Assembly: GCA_013396655.1 (NCBI GenBank)
Contig: WBMV01001015.1
Coordinates: 1,616,293 to 1,680,292, forward strand
Source: Campylorhamphus procurvoides
Lineage: Eukaryota; Chordata; Aves; Passeriformes; Dendrocolaptidae
Length of the DNA: 64,000 bases
Reading direction: 5' to 3'
Shown here: positions 27,401 through 42,400 of the stretch, one piece after another
Layout: every line of letters begins with the position of its first letter
Numbering within the stretch: the first letter of the stretch is position 1
Notes under the pieces: generated by a model
The model's database searches: none
Seen by the model: the letters and a program-made list of their open reading frames with translations, nothing else
Told to the model about the DNA's origin: nothing
Made by a program: the position numbers and the translations under genes

Positions 27401-30400
27401 AATGACAAAAATATACTTGGAATCGTTCCCTTTTTTTTTCAGAGCACCCATGAATGTTGAACCTGAAAATAAAGATATATCCAGCTTGTCTGAAGCTCAG
27501 CATACCCTCACACACACAAAAGCATTACTGTTTCTAACTAAGTGAGGGAATAAAGGGGGAGGTATTAGTTCCCTAAAATTTAGCAACAGCTTATACCTGG
27601 CAATTAACTTGGATTGTTTATTACGAGATTCCACAATATTTTACAAATACAACACTTCTCATAAAATTAAACATGAGAAGATCTATTTGACTTATGACAA
27701 TAAAATGTTCTGGCCTTTTAAAATTAGCAAACAGGTAACATAATTCCATTATTCCATTGCTAAGTACACTCAGAAAGGTATCTTCTAGTTACCCAAGAAA
27801 TCAGTTATAGAGTTCACTGTCTCATTAATTAAACAATCCTTATCTTTCACTTCTGAAAGTAAGTAGTGGCAAAGAAGGTCAAGTTTAAAAAAAAAAATCA
27901 GTATGCTACACGTCACATTCATGTATTGTTATAACCTGATACACTGAAAAGTCTTCTAATTATTGGTTATTCTCACATGGATGGCATCTTTCTACTACCC
28001 TGCACCTTACTCGGATCACACAAGTCTGTTTTCTTCACTCTTACATTGGGTTATATCAATGTTGCAGCAACTATGTAATGTTACAATCTCACTTTTGCCA
28101 ATTCCTATCCCTCCTTACATTGAAATGGATCTTAAACTACAGAGTATTTTTGGGTGATTTCACAAAACATCTAATTCTGCTTACTGAGAAACATTTGTAA
28201 TGTTTTGTTGCTCCTCAGCAAGTGCAGCTATTAGACAAAGATGTTCCTTCAGAAGTTCTTTATTAGTAACAACTAAAATTTTCCTTCCATTTATGGGAGA
28301 ATACAGCTATAAAAACCCCCACCTGACTGGAATTAGTGTAAAATCAAATGCTCTCTTCTACAGTTACAAATCTGAAAGACAGGTACATGATAACCACTAC
28401 ACAGAGGACTGTTTATCTCCCAGATCAGTATCTTGCACTGCCTCTCTCAGATTACAATATATCATATTTAAGTACTTCAGCCATTTGAGGGGAAGCTGAA
28501 CTCTGAACTCAGCCATTAAAAAAGTCCCACCATCCAGCACATTTATCTGTCCCCTAAATTAAGAGACTTTTCTTTCCACTACAGAGGTTTAAAAGTGGAA
28601 ACATTTTTACTTCCATACATCTGGACTGACACTAATTTTTTACTGTTTTCATACCCAGAAGTGCACATTTCAAAAGGTGCATGTCCTTGAATAGCACAGG
28701 ATTCAGTACAGTTCTTACCAAAAGCTCAAAATGCTCACCAATATTTGGGGGAAAAGAGAAATGTGGCAACAGGAAAGGAAAGAAGCAATCACAAGTAATT
28801 CTCTTTCATACCCTGGTAACAGGCCCTGCATTAGTTAAATCATTAAAGAACTATTTTGCTCTAGAGGGCATCTACCAACACAGCACAGAAATAACATGAA
28901 TGTTAATCCATGCCATGCTTAATAGATGCCATGGCACAGACATTGCATATTCTGAGAACCATCAGAACCTACTCTCATCTAATGGGATACATCTCTACTT
29001 GATGACCACAGAAGAACTTTCAGAAGTTATCTGGTCCAATGCCTCACAGTTAAGTATAGAAAGCAATTAATTTTTGCTCCAAGGGACTTGCATTATGACT
29101 TCTCATCTTGCTAACATATTTTACAACTTTTCATAAACAAATAGTTTTGTACTAGAAGCTTAACAGTAAAGAGACCTGCCACTCAAAATTTTTCTCTCTT
29201 CCATCAACACATTAGCAGTTCTGATTGAAATGCTGCAGGACCTATGCGACATTCACCTCCACGGAGCAAAATAACTGCCCAGACATCCACAAACAACACA
29301 ACAGCTCTGCTACTGTAACCTGAGGCTCGTGTTCGACTATAAATTCTGATTTCAGTCTAGGGAAATTACATTCTTGAAGATGATGCAGATTGCTGACAAA
29401 ATCTTAATATTTCAACAGGTAAACAGAACATACCTATTCAAACTAACCTCACTTGCACCTAACTACAGTCTAGCAGGGAAAAACCAGCCATACCTGACAT
29501 ACTACAGTGGCTCTGATACACAGTGATGATACACAGCAGTGTAGACTAATAGCACTACAGTCAAACATGATTTGAAGCATCAGAAGAATGTATTCATTGA
29601 CTTGGAGTCTTGAGCCGTTGATGCCATTTATTTGGTAGGAGAAAATTCAGTACCTGTGTAACAGGTCTATACACCATCAGTCTCAGATTGTGGATGAAAT
29701 GGATACAATTGGGAACACTATCAGCTTTCCAAGTTTCATAGGTTCTTCTCAGGTTGGTACTTCACCTCCCATAAATAAAAGTTAACTATCCTGATGACAG
29801 ACTACTACAGTTCTGTCTCAAATGCTAAAGGTCAAAATAATGAAAAATGAAGGAACAATATTTGGAAACATGCCTGGTTCTTTTGTAGCAATTTCTCATG
29901 CGCTTTAACTTGCCCACTAGCTTACTGTCTTTTCCATTAACATTTTAAAACCTTCTTCTCATTTTTCAAAATGGAAGAAAGGTCTGAACTGCCCCCTCCA
30001 CTAAACCATCTCCCTCAGGAGTTTCACCTTGAAGAATTTCTGTTGGAAAATACCACTACCAAAACTTCATAGTGGGGCTATTCCAAGAAAGATGCAGAAC
30101 CATCTTATGAATGTTCAGCTGAAGGAATTGGGTCTAATTAACATAGATTATCACTTCCATTCTTAGGAAGCATTTTGTTTTGGTTAGTTGGTTTGGGTTT
30201 TATTTCACTTGGCTTTTTTAAGGTCATTTGCCCAAGCATCTAAGTAATCCATAAAGACAATGACTAGAGATATACAATTAGCAATGTAGAGCTGGTGTTC
30301 CTACTACTTATATCTCATGTGGGACTTACTTCTTGCCTTGAAAACAGAATTAAGGTTACAAAAAAACCCAGCTAATCAAAGCCAAAGGGATTTTCAAGGA

Positions 30401-33400
30401 GCAATCAACACAAGGTACTGATCAACACAAAACACAACTGCAAATAAATGTCAACTTTCACTGTTGTCATTCAAAAGCCCAATCCACACAAATTGAAAGT
30501 ATCTCTGGCAATAAAAATGCTTATAAAAAAATGTTTCCTTGATGAAGTATAACTTAAATTGTTTCATGAGTTTCCTACCTATTAAATGCTCTGAGTGCCT
30601 AAGTAAATAAAAGAAGAAAAAGTCCAAACCTTATGTTCTACAGCAGTGTCTTGAAAACACATGGAGGAGAAAGTTAAAAGAGTAATAACAGAAGTGTGGC
30701 TTCTAAGAGTGCAACTAATTATGCATAATTTAAGTGCATAATAAAGGATATGCTTTATTACATTATCGTACATAAACTCAGATGTGATAGTCAAAAAGGA
30801 AACACATTCTATTTATTTGGAAAAAATAAACAGATCTATTGCAGAGCATGCAAATAAAAGACTAAAAAAAATTCCATACCTTATCTGGCCACCACTGCAA
30901 GTCTTCTCCTAAAGAAACAGGACTTTGAACAGGTGTATTCTTCTTGTCCAGGTTTGGTTCCCCTTCCTTACTTGTAGAGCCTCTTTCATTATCAAATGAG
31001 GCTCCATCGAGCCACCTTCGTTCACGCAAACGTAAAACGGACTCACGTTCACGCAACAGCTCAGAGTCTCTCTCTAAGGGAAGAAGGAGAACTGGTATGC
31101 AATTGGGTCACACCAGTGGGATAAAAGTAAGCCACTCTCTAGTAAAGACCCTTCAGGATGCAACTAACAGCAGTTAAATCTACTCACACAGATTAAAAAT
31201 ATCCTGACATGCAACATTCAGTATCTTTCAAGCATATGTACTTTAGAATTACTAAACATAAAATAAGCTAGAAATAAAGTCTTACAGTTTTGTGCACGAT
31301 AAAAAAATGCTAGAGCATCTTCAGTTACATCATGAGGCCAAATACATTTAACATTGCAGTTTAAAGTTTTGTAGTACTGCTTTATCAATGTACTAACAAT
31401 TAAAAAAGGTCTTAATTCTATATAGTCTGTCAGATATCCTTATGCAAACCAAAAAAGAGTATTTATTAGAGAGTTTCATAGCAACTTTCCAAGAAAAACA
31501 GTAATTTGAAAAGGTTAAAAAAAGCAAGCAATAAAAAAAGCTCTCATATACATGTTTGATAATCCAACCACTTTTGTTCAAAACAATATTCCATAGGACT
31601 GGATTCATCAAATTAAAGTAGTACTCTGCTTTGAGTAGATCGAATTAAAAAGTCCAACAAGTTTTTATAAAGATCCTCATAGGAAAATGTTCCTTACCAA
31701 AATACTTCCCCTCCAATTGGCCTACAAACTGTATAAAGCCAGTACTCTGCAGTTCGCTCATGCAGAAAACTTTTTTAAATCAGGTAATCAAACTAACTTT
31801 CCAAGAGTCAACTATGCATGGAAAATAAGGATTATAAAATTCGTGGTAACATCTTAAATAGAATAACCTTAAGAAAGGGAAAAAACCCGAGTAATTTAGG
31901 AGTTATGTCAGATGTTGAATATTTGCACATGCACATAAATGCATTTAACCTATGAAGTACCTCACTTATGCTCACAAAAATCAACTGGAATTACATGTAT
32001 GAGATGACTGCGTTTTTATATCAGTTTCAATGAATTACACCAAGTCTTGAGTCTTTTGCTGTATTAGACAAATGGGAAAGTTTTTGCATAAGCCAAACAC
32101 AACAGCTTGTCTTACAGATGTATTCCATAAAGTATTGTACTGATTTTCTAGCAAACATCACACTGACCCCTGACTAATAATTTTGTAACAGGAACTTACA
32201 TGTTCAGCAATTAATATACTAAAACATGTTCATGAAAGGCAACAAAGCTGTACTAAACAAACAATCACAGCAGAGGTTGGATTAACAGTTCAGAAATACT
32301 CTAGGCATTTGCGCAACAGCTTCAAAAAGATAGGAAATTGCTGTTAATAAATCTTTTAAGTGTAATACACTTAAAATGCCCTAACACTGCTCAAGGAGTT
32401 TTTTATCAGCTGCCAATAGTTCTCCTCATCCAACTACAAACATGCTTCCAAAAAGTAAAATTTAGGTGTCTTCACCCTCTTTAGTATCTAAAGTTCCTCA
32501 TTCCATAAAGGCAACTTCTGTCATGGAACAACTAAAGAAATATGAAGAACAGTGTACAAAGAGCAATCCAAAAGAAAAGAAAAAGAAAGAAAATATTAAG
32601 AATGCTGCATGTCATCAACTGTTACTCATTTTTGAACCAAATTAAATATTTTTAATGTAATCTGTGTATTAGTAGGTACATACACTACCGTTTAAAATAA
32701 ACTTAACATGCAAAATTTTGTAACACCTTGCCACACCAATGATCAACAATTAGATTTAAAATACATGACTACCAAACTTCTTGCAGAACTTACCTGCTAA
32801 TAGTCAGAATTCATTAATAATTTTGATGAGTAACAGTCTATTTGGCTACTCTATATTTGACAACATATCAGTCTATTTTCGCATTAAATCAGAATCTAAA
32901 CCACCAGTGTGTACTATCACTAGCTTTTTCCACAGCAAACTACTTATTACAAAGAAAAAAGGTGCAAAATTACCTCTGGATGAGCCTAGCCTGGAAAGTG
33001 ATGAGCGCCGAAAGGATGGATAACCAAAGTAACTAATATCTTCTGAAAACATAGCATCAGCATCAATAATGACACTTGGGTGAGCAGAATGTATGTCAGC
33101 ATCCAGAAGAGACATAAGATCCTCTATAAGAGGAGACAAGGGTCTTAAGTGAATAATCAGCTACTTAAAACATCAGCTAGAGAGACCATCAACTAAACAA
33201 ATATCAAAACGAAAAAATATCCTATCTATTAATTGAATTTCTGCTCTTCAGATTCACCAGTGCAAACTCATGTGCCTCCTATGCAACCACATGTACAATC
33301 AAGCTTGGCAAACTAGTGAAGAACACCAGTTTCCCTACAAGAACTGCTCTGTCGCTTATCTAACCACATTTCCCAAACAGGACTTGCCCAAAACATTTTT

Positions 33401-36400
33401 CTGTATCCCAAAAATTCAAACTTTTGTCTATCACTTGAAAGAAGAACAAAGCCCTAGGATAAGATAGATACATACACATACATGTGCACACACACTCATG
33501 CACATAATGCAGAACTCCAAAGATGACCTAGAATGAAGGGAGGACAGAGACAACGGAGAAAGCCGGCCTTCACAGAGCCACGTCTTTGATGCCAAAGACT
33601 GTACGTTTCTCCACAGAATGCTTCTTTCAGAGAATGACGTACTTGTTTAATTCACAAGCTAGTAGCGTGCAACTCTCAGTACAAAGCTTTAAATGGTTGC
33701 TACATGATGAACAACAAGTTATCTGGGAAAAGCACAATGTTTTAATACCACGCAGTTTAAAAAAAAAAAAGAAAGAAAAAACACCCAAAACCAAATCAAA
33801 AAGTTGAACTTAAATGCCGTGACTGCACTAGTTTCTATGTTAGAAAACAAAACTAGTTTCCCTGAAGTAACAATCATCATTGAAATGTAAAACAACCTTC
33901 TTCCACTTACTAAACTAAAACTACTATCCACACACAAAGGAGGCTACTGGAAATTCATGTAACTTATTGAAGTCCAGCAATACGGACTGACAACTGAACC
34001 TGACTACCATGTTGCTGCTACAGAAAAGACACTCCTACTTCCCTCCTTCATCCATCCCTGTGGCAGGCATCTCCCTGGGGTAAGGTGGGATTTCTAAATC
34101 TATTACTAGCACATTCACCAGGCTTGAAGCAGAAGTTCACAGGGTACAGAAGTAAGGTGATCTTACAGAAGGAAGGGATCTTTAGACTGACTTAACTGGG
34201 TAGCCAGAGCCCCAAAGGTGGTGCCTCACCATATGCAGCAAAGCTGACTAGATCCTACTCCTGCCAAAGGAGATAGTTCTCCTTCCAAACATTGAGGCAA
34301 CCGTGACTTTAAAAAAATCAGGCTCCCCAAAGTAGGTCCCACTAGCCCATACAGGCACACAAAGCTCACCACCATGTGAGGGAATGGCAGGATAGTGATA
34401 GTGCCTTTCTGGCAGCAGGACAACCTCATCTACTATAACCACCCATGAAGACGTGAGGCTACATACACAGACTGCCTTTAGGAAACCTGGAAAGAGCATG
34501 CAAAATTTCAGCACATCCAGTTCTCAGCCTCTTCCTCATCCCAAGCATAAAACAAAATAGTGGCTAGAAAACAAGGTCTGAAGTCAATAACAGCACTCTT
34601 AACCGCGGGAACTGATTATTATGGGTCTTTTTCTCAGTGTCTGGGATGAAAGGAGGGGAGGGGGTAAAACACACAAAGTAGAAGATACCCAAAAACTGAA
34701 AAGGAGCCAAAAGTCCGCACTTAAGAGCTAGTATTAAATCACTTAAGGCTTTCACATCCCTGCACATCAGCACACTCTCCCTTGTATTTCTAAAGTCTCA
34801 TCTCCAGGAAATATAACACATACCAAGTACAACCAGCTGTCCCCAGAAAAACAGAGCTGTAAGTAGTGAGCACTGTGGATTTCAAAGCAAGACATGCATG
34901 AATGCTTTCTGCATTAATTAAGTAATCCACTCAAGTGTAGACTGTGCTTCTAAAAGCACACCATTTGGGACTCTGTGCTTCACGCAGTACATTTTAGGAA
35001 GTCATCCTTGACAGACTGTTTGTAAAACCTAGGAAAAAAAATCCACATTTGGCAAACAGGCTCTGCCTTACTAAAACAATTCAGATCACTCACATTACCC
35101 TTATCCTGCCTGCTACTTTATCTACTTTTCACTGGTTTTCCACGACCATAAAGCTGCAGTACACCTCACCTTCAGAGTGTCAACTTGAAAGTAATAGAGT
35201 TTAAGAGCTGGAAACACAGCTGAGATGGTGCTGTATCTCCCAGCATCAACACACTGCTTCCCTTTTCCCTCCTCCCATACTACAACTATCACTTCCTAGG
35301 TACACTCCAACCTCTTGATAGTCTAGCAGCTGGTTCTGATTTTTTTTGGTCACTATCCAGGAAAAAATTGTGAACACCTTATCTATTTCTAGGAACAGAA
35401 TCGGTCAGTACGGAAAAGAACTCTTCACCCTCATTCAAAATGCACAATCTTGTTTTTTTTAAGGTAAAATGAGCAGGAAATCCTCTTGACAGAAAACACA
35501 CACTAAGTTGTCACACACACACACACACACACACACCTTCCACCATGTCAGGCATCTTTCGTGTAGTTGTGTTTCCAAAAAGGAAAGTAAAAATTCAAGT
35601 CATCAGACTTAAGAACCAAAACTATGTGTTCTTTTGCTAAGTATGTATTAAGATGAGTAAGGAAATGAAGCCTTTTCTTACCCTCTTATTTCAGCTTCAA
35701 CTCAGATTTTAATTTTCTTCCAGTATTTCTGAAAGAGATCCCCCTTCTTCCATTTTCTATACCAGCAAAGAAAGGTGCTAAAACCAGTAGGGATAGGAGC
35801 CAAATCCACTCCCCTTCAAACATCACTGGAATTTTTTTAGCGCTGTGAAAACACAGATACTGCAAGGCTACATCCAGGTTAAGAATCCAGGTGGGGGGAA
35901 AAAAAACAAAACAAAACAAAAAAACATTCTCTATGACTTTATTTTCCTGCTCTTCAGACAAAACCCATTGGATCATATCATTCATCTCTTATGTTGCGTT
36001 AGACCAGAATCAGACTTCATCCTTTACATTTAGATGTGAGAATTCTGACCAATCTATTTAGGTAAGAAAATACTCAGACTGTAGTGGAGGCATCCTCAAA
36101 TAAATTCACTAGCAAATACCACAGAAAATGGGAACAAAAAGGATATCCAGTTCAGAGGAACGAAACAAAACAAGAAAAATACCAAAACCCTCACCAATTA
36201 TAAAACCAGTTGCAGTATGCACATAAGCAGCAATTTGAGTACCAAGAAAATAATCGTTTTCAGTAGCTCCATGCCTAGTGTTATCACTGGATTTATTAAC
36301 TGAAGGCATTGCTTAGACTGACTCGGATCTCAAGCTGTGCTCACTTTAAACTTTTTTCCCTTAAGGGGGCAATCATAAGTTCTCTCCCTCCTTCTCAGCT

Positions 36401-39400
36401 GCATATTTTTATGAAATATTCAAGAATTCAATGTGTTCAGCACCACCTCCTCTTTCAAGTTTGGATTAAATTGGCAAAACTGCAACAGTGAAGGGAGATA
36501 AACATGTTTTTGGTTTCCTAGGAAACCAGACTAAAACAGAACTCCAGAACTCATTTCTTGATAATATTTATTCAAAATATTACTCAACTTCAAGTTCATA
36601 AAAAACAAAAACAAAAAAAACCAACTCAACAACAAGGAAAACTAAATTACAAGAACAAAACCACAAAACATCCAATCCCATTATCTAATGGTTTTCCCCA
36701 AAGGTAAGCCACTGAACCAATCCTGCGCTATGCTGCAGCTGCCATGTCCCCTCACTGCAGACCAGCAGTCAGTCCTGCTGCTATACCAGCCCATCTCTCT
36801 CCTCTCCAAAGCAGCCTGGATGTTGTCAAACCCACGTTTCACAAGTCCCACTACTGAGAACCCACTGTATCATGCAGAAGTTACTGAGCAAACATGCACA
36901 CATCGAACTACACAAACAAGACATTTTAACTTCTACAGCATCTCTACCCAGAAAATTAACAGAACATAAAGACCAGAGGAAGCCTCTAATACAACTTGAT
37001 ATGAGCTGGAAAATGTATCTAAAGGCCTTCAAGTCTTTTCTGTGCTAAATGATCTTGTTCTTCATAGTTTTTACCTTAATTATTTTCCTTATGTATTTGT
37101 TATGAATCAAATGAACCCATGTTCCTGTCTGCTAACTATCATAGAACAAAAGAACCAGGACTGGATTAGACAAGCAAAAAATCAAAGTACACTAGGGTCC
37201 AAAAATAAATATTTAAGAGATGCTCACTGAGGGCAATCTGTACAGAAAAGTTCTGCTCTTCTGTTAAGAAATTTTTAAGAATTCAGGAAGAATGGAGACA
37301 CGCTTTCTGCTGCCTCAAAAAAATGCAGATGCATAACCTCTACAAGACCAACTAGAATTATCGTAATTGATATATTAATGAAATTATGATGTATTAAACA
37401 AGAATTTATTAATTCCACAGTACTTGGAAAGTATTTTAGCTTTTTCATTATTTTATTATAATTTTTTTAATCAAATGTAAATTACTCTTAGTATTTTTAA
37501 AAAATTGTCCTGTCTTGGAAGGCTTAAACGAGTAACCCCTAAATTTAAGGGTCACAAAACATCAGACATGCAGAAGGGAGAAAGAAAAAATTAGCATATG
37601 CTTTTAATTGAAATGCAAGAGCCTCAAAAGTCCTGAAGCAAAAGTTGTTTTGTCACTTTCTCTTCTTTGTGCTTGGAATTAACAAAATCAAAAGGCTTTA
37701 GAGCATAATTTGACAGAATTAAAGAAAAAGTTATCTTTCAGAATGCTAAAAAAAGCCTGACAATCGAACACACATAGCATTTATCAGTTATCTACAGTTT
37801 TCCTTTATGAAATTTGATGTTACTGTTCCAAAAGGGCAGCCAGAGGGGAGATGACGAGTGAAAGCAGGAAGAGTGCACATTTTCTAGAGCAAGTACTTTA
37901 CAAAAGAGCTACATGCAAGTTTCTCTGGCCATCAGGTTTTCCAGAAAACTAGCTTGCATAGTCATGTGACACAAGCAAGGACTGGTAATTTTTACTATGT
38001 AATGTACCAACAGTAGAGTCATGACACCACTGACTAGTGTTCAGCTATACTTCTCATCAGATTAAGATATCAAATTAATTAATTTCTGTGCAACAGACTG
38101 ATCTTTTCCTGTAAAACTTATGACAGACAGAGAAGGTGCAGCACATTCTGCAAACCATGAATTACATCTTTGAAGATTGGAGTTAAAATACATGAAGTTT
38201 CATTTCAATTGCAATTTCCAGATCTTTTCCCACAGAAACTGGGAAAAAATTAGACCAATTTCTCTGTGGAGTAAAAGAAAAAGAGGAAGAAAACCTAATT
38301 ATTAGGAAGTTGCAATCCTTTATAGGAAATTTTAGTTTAAACAAGGAAGAAGCTTTAAAAAATCAAGCCAAGGACAAAATTGTTTTCTGGACATCTAGTG
38401 AGGACAGTGAAACTCTGCATACTACTTCAGCCTCTCTCAAGTACACAGGACTCACAGACTGTAGTGAAGGCATTTTCAAATAAAAGCTAACAGTCACAGG
38501 TTGTCAGATGGTTCCTATTGACTGATCCTTATGATCACAAGAGGTACTAAGAGAACAGTTAATGCTGTAGAAAGCGAGTTAGTATGGTTAAAAGTGATAA
38601 TTTACAGCAGAAGCTCCTAACTTTGATGCATCTTCTGAAGGCCAGTTCTGGAGGAATGCATTTGGGTATGCTTAAGAGTAAGAATTCCTGCTTTGAATAC
38701 TTAGAAAGACTTATGAGAATTTAATTCCTCCAGTGCATCTGTCTAATGCTATTAAGCTGATCACTAAAAAACAAGACGCAGATTAAAGATTTTTTCACCC
38801 CTTCCACCAGGATATTCTTGATTCTACAGCAAAATAAAGATGCTTGACAGTTGCAAGTAAAACTAGGAGAGGCAAAATGAAACACAAAGCCTTTGTTGCA
38901 GAAATTAAAACCCCTTTGTCTAATCACATGACTGACAAGATAAAGATGAAGGAAGCTCATGAACCTTCCTGGTGAACCAGATGAGCAGAAAAAAAAAAAA
39001 AAAAAAACCAAAACACATTTATTAGAAAAATATCAAAACGTCATTTTGACACACAAAAAGCTACCACGTAGTCAGAGTTTAGATGTGTTCTTTTCATGAA
39101 GTGCACCTAACACGAACATTAGATCTGGCTGCTGTGTTTTCAAATCTGTTTACTCAGCAAGAAAAGATTGCCTAAATTATTTAGCCAGTGCAAAAGAAAA
39201 CAAAAAGCAATTGCATGGGACAGGTAGTATTTCAAAAATAGTTACACTTCAATTACAGCATTTTGCTGGTATAGCCAGAATAATATAAGCTTTTATATGC
39301 TTATAAGCTTTTATAAGGGGAACTTGAGATGAAGAATAAATTCTCAATCTAACTGTAACCACTGTACACTGTTTTGCCCTCAACTAAAGCATTTTGATTT

Positions 39401-42400
39401 TTAAAAAGCTGCATCATTTTTGCTCTAAAAAACTTGTATAAATATTAAGAATATATGTTAGTAGGAAAAAACATGCAAGTCACTAGACAGTTTTAGAATT
39501 AGCTTTTATGAGCAAGCCACACAGCAGTCTCGGCATGTAGTGGAGCAGCAGAACAGATTTAAGTAATGCTGATGTTACAAAGCCTGAGATCCTAAAACAA
39601 AAATTAACTTTCATGAGACCCACAAACAGTATGAACAGTTATTCTTCAACAGCTAATCTAATCACTCAAAACATCCCAGTGCACCTTCCGTTTTGAGTAT
39701 CTTTAGACTTTGCTCCTATAAGCAAGAATTCTGTTCACTGCATCCTTTGCACAGCACGGAGCTCGCTGCTAGTACTTAAATACAGAAAAATAAAAATACA
39801 TTGGCTTTTTTTTTTATCAAAAGTTGCAGGATACAAACCTCCAGGAAGATATGATTCACTTGCTGTGTCATCCCCATCATCCCCATCTTCATCATCACGA
39901 CTCAATAAATTATTTACAGCAAGGTTTACATCAAGATTTGTTCGCTGGAGTTCCCGAATAATAATACTTCTGGACTTTCCTTGTAAAACAACTTGTGCCT
40001 GTAAGAGCAGAGCATAATTGGTCAGTGGTCATTCTCAGTTCATCAACCACCACTTTTAAGAAAAGAATGCTTAATTCTAAAAGAAATAAAACAGAACCCA
40101 AAAGTCAATCATAGTATGTACAGACAGAGGCTCATACCAATTTCTCACAGTATCTTGTTGTACTAGATACCCAGTCTTCTCTCACTTTCAGCTAGGCTAC
40201 TGCATTCCAACTTTGGTGCTGAATTTCCTAATGGCTTCTTAGAATCTACTTCTTGGCATGCTCAATGCTGTAGTTAAAGGATAAGCAAACTCTACAGAAA
40301 CATACAAAACATTCTCAAACCCAGGAGGGTTTGAACTTAGTATGTCAATCAACAGTTTGCAATCAACTGTTGTTCCAAAACTACACTTCAAACCCTGTCT
40401 TTTACACTGGTTTCTCTTCCACTGTCCTTCAATATGTAACCACTTTACTGGCTCTATTTTTCTCATTCTGCTTCTGAAGGCTTACCTTCAGCTGTTTCTG
40501 CAATATTTAAATTCTATTAACAAAGTGCAAATTCAGATAAAACCTTCCAAATGTTAAACAGATGCAATGAATTTACAAAAAAACCCAGAGAATTCTGGTC
40601 TCTTCCACTAAGCCTAGGACTCAGAGCATTTTGTTTTTCCAGATTACCCTCTACTGAATGTCAGAGAAGATGAGAGTTCTGGAAGATCACAAACTGTGTG
40701 AAGAGCACAAGGAATGAGTACTGAGTATCTTCACAGCACAGTAAAAATGAGGCACCAAGTAAAAAAAAAAAAAAAGGACATTCTAACAGCACACAAAGGT
40801 AAACTTTTTGTCATAGCATTCTATGCCAGAAGTTTACAGATTTCTGTTTTAAAGGTAGACAAAGTATGCTATTAAGAAAAAAAAAAGAAAACAAGAATGC
40901 AAAATATCACAGCAAGAGAAGCAAAGCTGATTATCTTTGGCCTAGCAACTGACATCTGTATTTCAAATATAGACCAGCATCAAGTTTTAAACTAATAGTT
41001 ACAATCCATTAATTAGTCACATATATATAATTTTCTTCAAATATGGAGAAAAATAACAGACTCCATTTAATTACACAATGCCAAGTCCATCAGCTTCTTA
41101 AGGCTTTAGTGTATTAAGAGGCAAAAGCAGAGCAATTTATACCCAACATTCATCAGTTACATTTATAAAAAATTAAATACAGATGTCTAAGAAGAGAAAT
41201 TATTAGTATTTTAAAAAGATTAATTATGTTCAATATCTTTCATTTAAATCTAAAATAGATCATTTCTTCTATCAAACAAGGAAAAAAAGTCAACCTGCTC
41301 TTCTCAAATACTTTATTTTCTCACTAAATCTCCCATCTACAACTGAACATGGCCCTCCTCATCTAGATTAAACATATACCTTGCCTGGGGGAAGTCTGGG
41401 AAATGGAAATTCTAGAATCCAAAAGTCTATCACTCCCACTACATACTCAAGAATAAAATTGAATAAAATTCATCAATCTCTTAAGTATAAGCCATTACTC
41501 CTTGGACAAAATGCACTACAACAACACATTCCTGTAAACATGCTGTGAGAAGCCTTCCAAGTTTTCGGCAACAAGCCGTTTCTAGTACATGTACCTGTGA
41601 AATGAGTTCCTCTGGAATGACTGATGCTGGAATCACCGGTTGTGGTTGACTTCCCAGCAGCCCAGATCCTCTATCACGTCCTGTGCGTATAACTCTGGTC
41701 TGCCTTCGAGAATCTCGAGCTCCCGCGGACGATCTACCAGAAGATCCTCCTCCACTTCCACCAACCCCTGAACTCCAGCGACTTCTAGAAGATTTAGATT
41801 ATTTATTTTTTTAATACAGCCACATAATTTGGGGACTACCTCAAGAAGTCTTTAGTTTTATTAATAACAACTTGTAAACAGCCTCTGAAAAATACTGCAG
41901 CTTGACTTCATAGACAAAAGGTATCTCTCAAAACCCCTGAGAACAAGAGCACTAGGCAACAGATAAACTTCTGAAACAAAAAAACCAGGACTGTAACTGG
42001 AAGTTGCTTTCCTACTCATGGAGTTGTGTGGATGTATACACACAGAAATATATACATGGATCGATTCCCAGATTTTCTAAAAGCAACAGCAGCACAGCAT
42101 GACATCTAACACTCAGTTGTTAACTTCCTGCTATAAAAGCACACATGCCGCAGCTTCATAATCAGTGGCTCTGACAGAAGGTTACTTCACTCAGATGGGT
42201 CTTCTAAAGATTCTGATATTGATTTATCTTAAGAAATTGCTTAGGATTACACTGGAAAAATCAAGTAATCTTTACTGCAAAAGAAATCTTACACTAGGTA
42301 ATTCTCTGATCCTCACGGGTGGTTTTCAAGGGACACTCTACTTTCTATGCATTCCTACTGTAGAAAACAACACCAACTCTATATATTGTAAAAACATGCC

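Larger units (their letters stand above)
33124..39838 (-). other. UBR5 intron 7
   Basis: About 6.7 kb, the largest complete intron in the window. It holds a (CA)n microsatellite at 35,512-35,536, A-rich tracts at 33,757-33,803, 35,898-35,925, 36,599-36,668 and 38,989-39,007, and a small duplicated word near 39,284. Less AT-rich patches near 34,020-34,500 and 36,690-36,900 match nothing I recognise. Confidence 0.88.
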
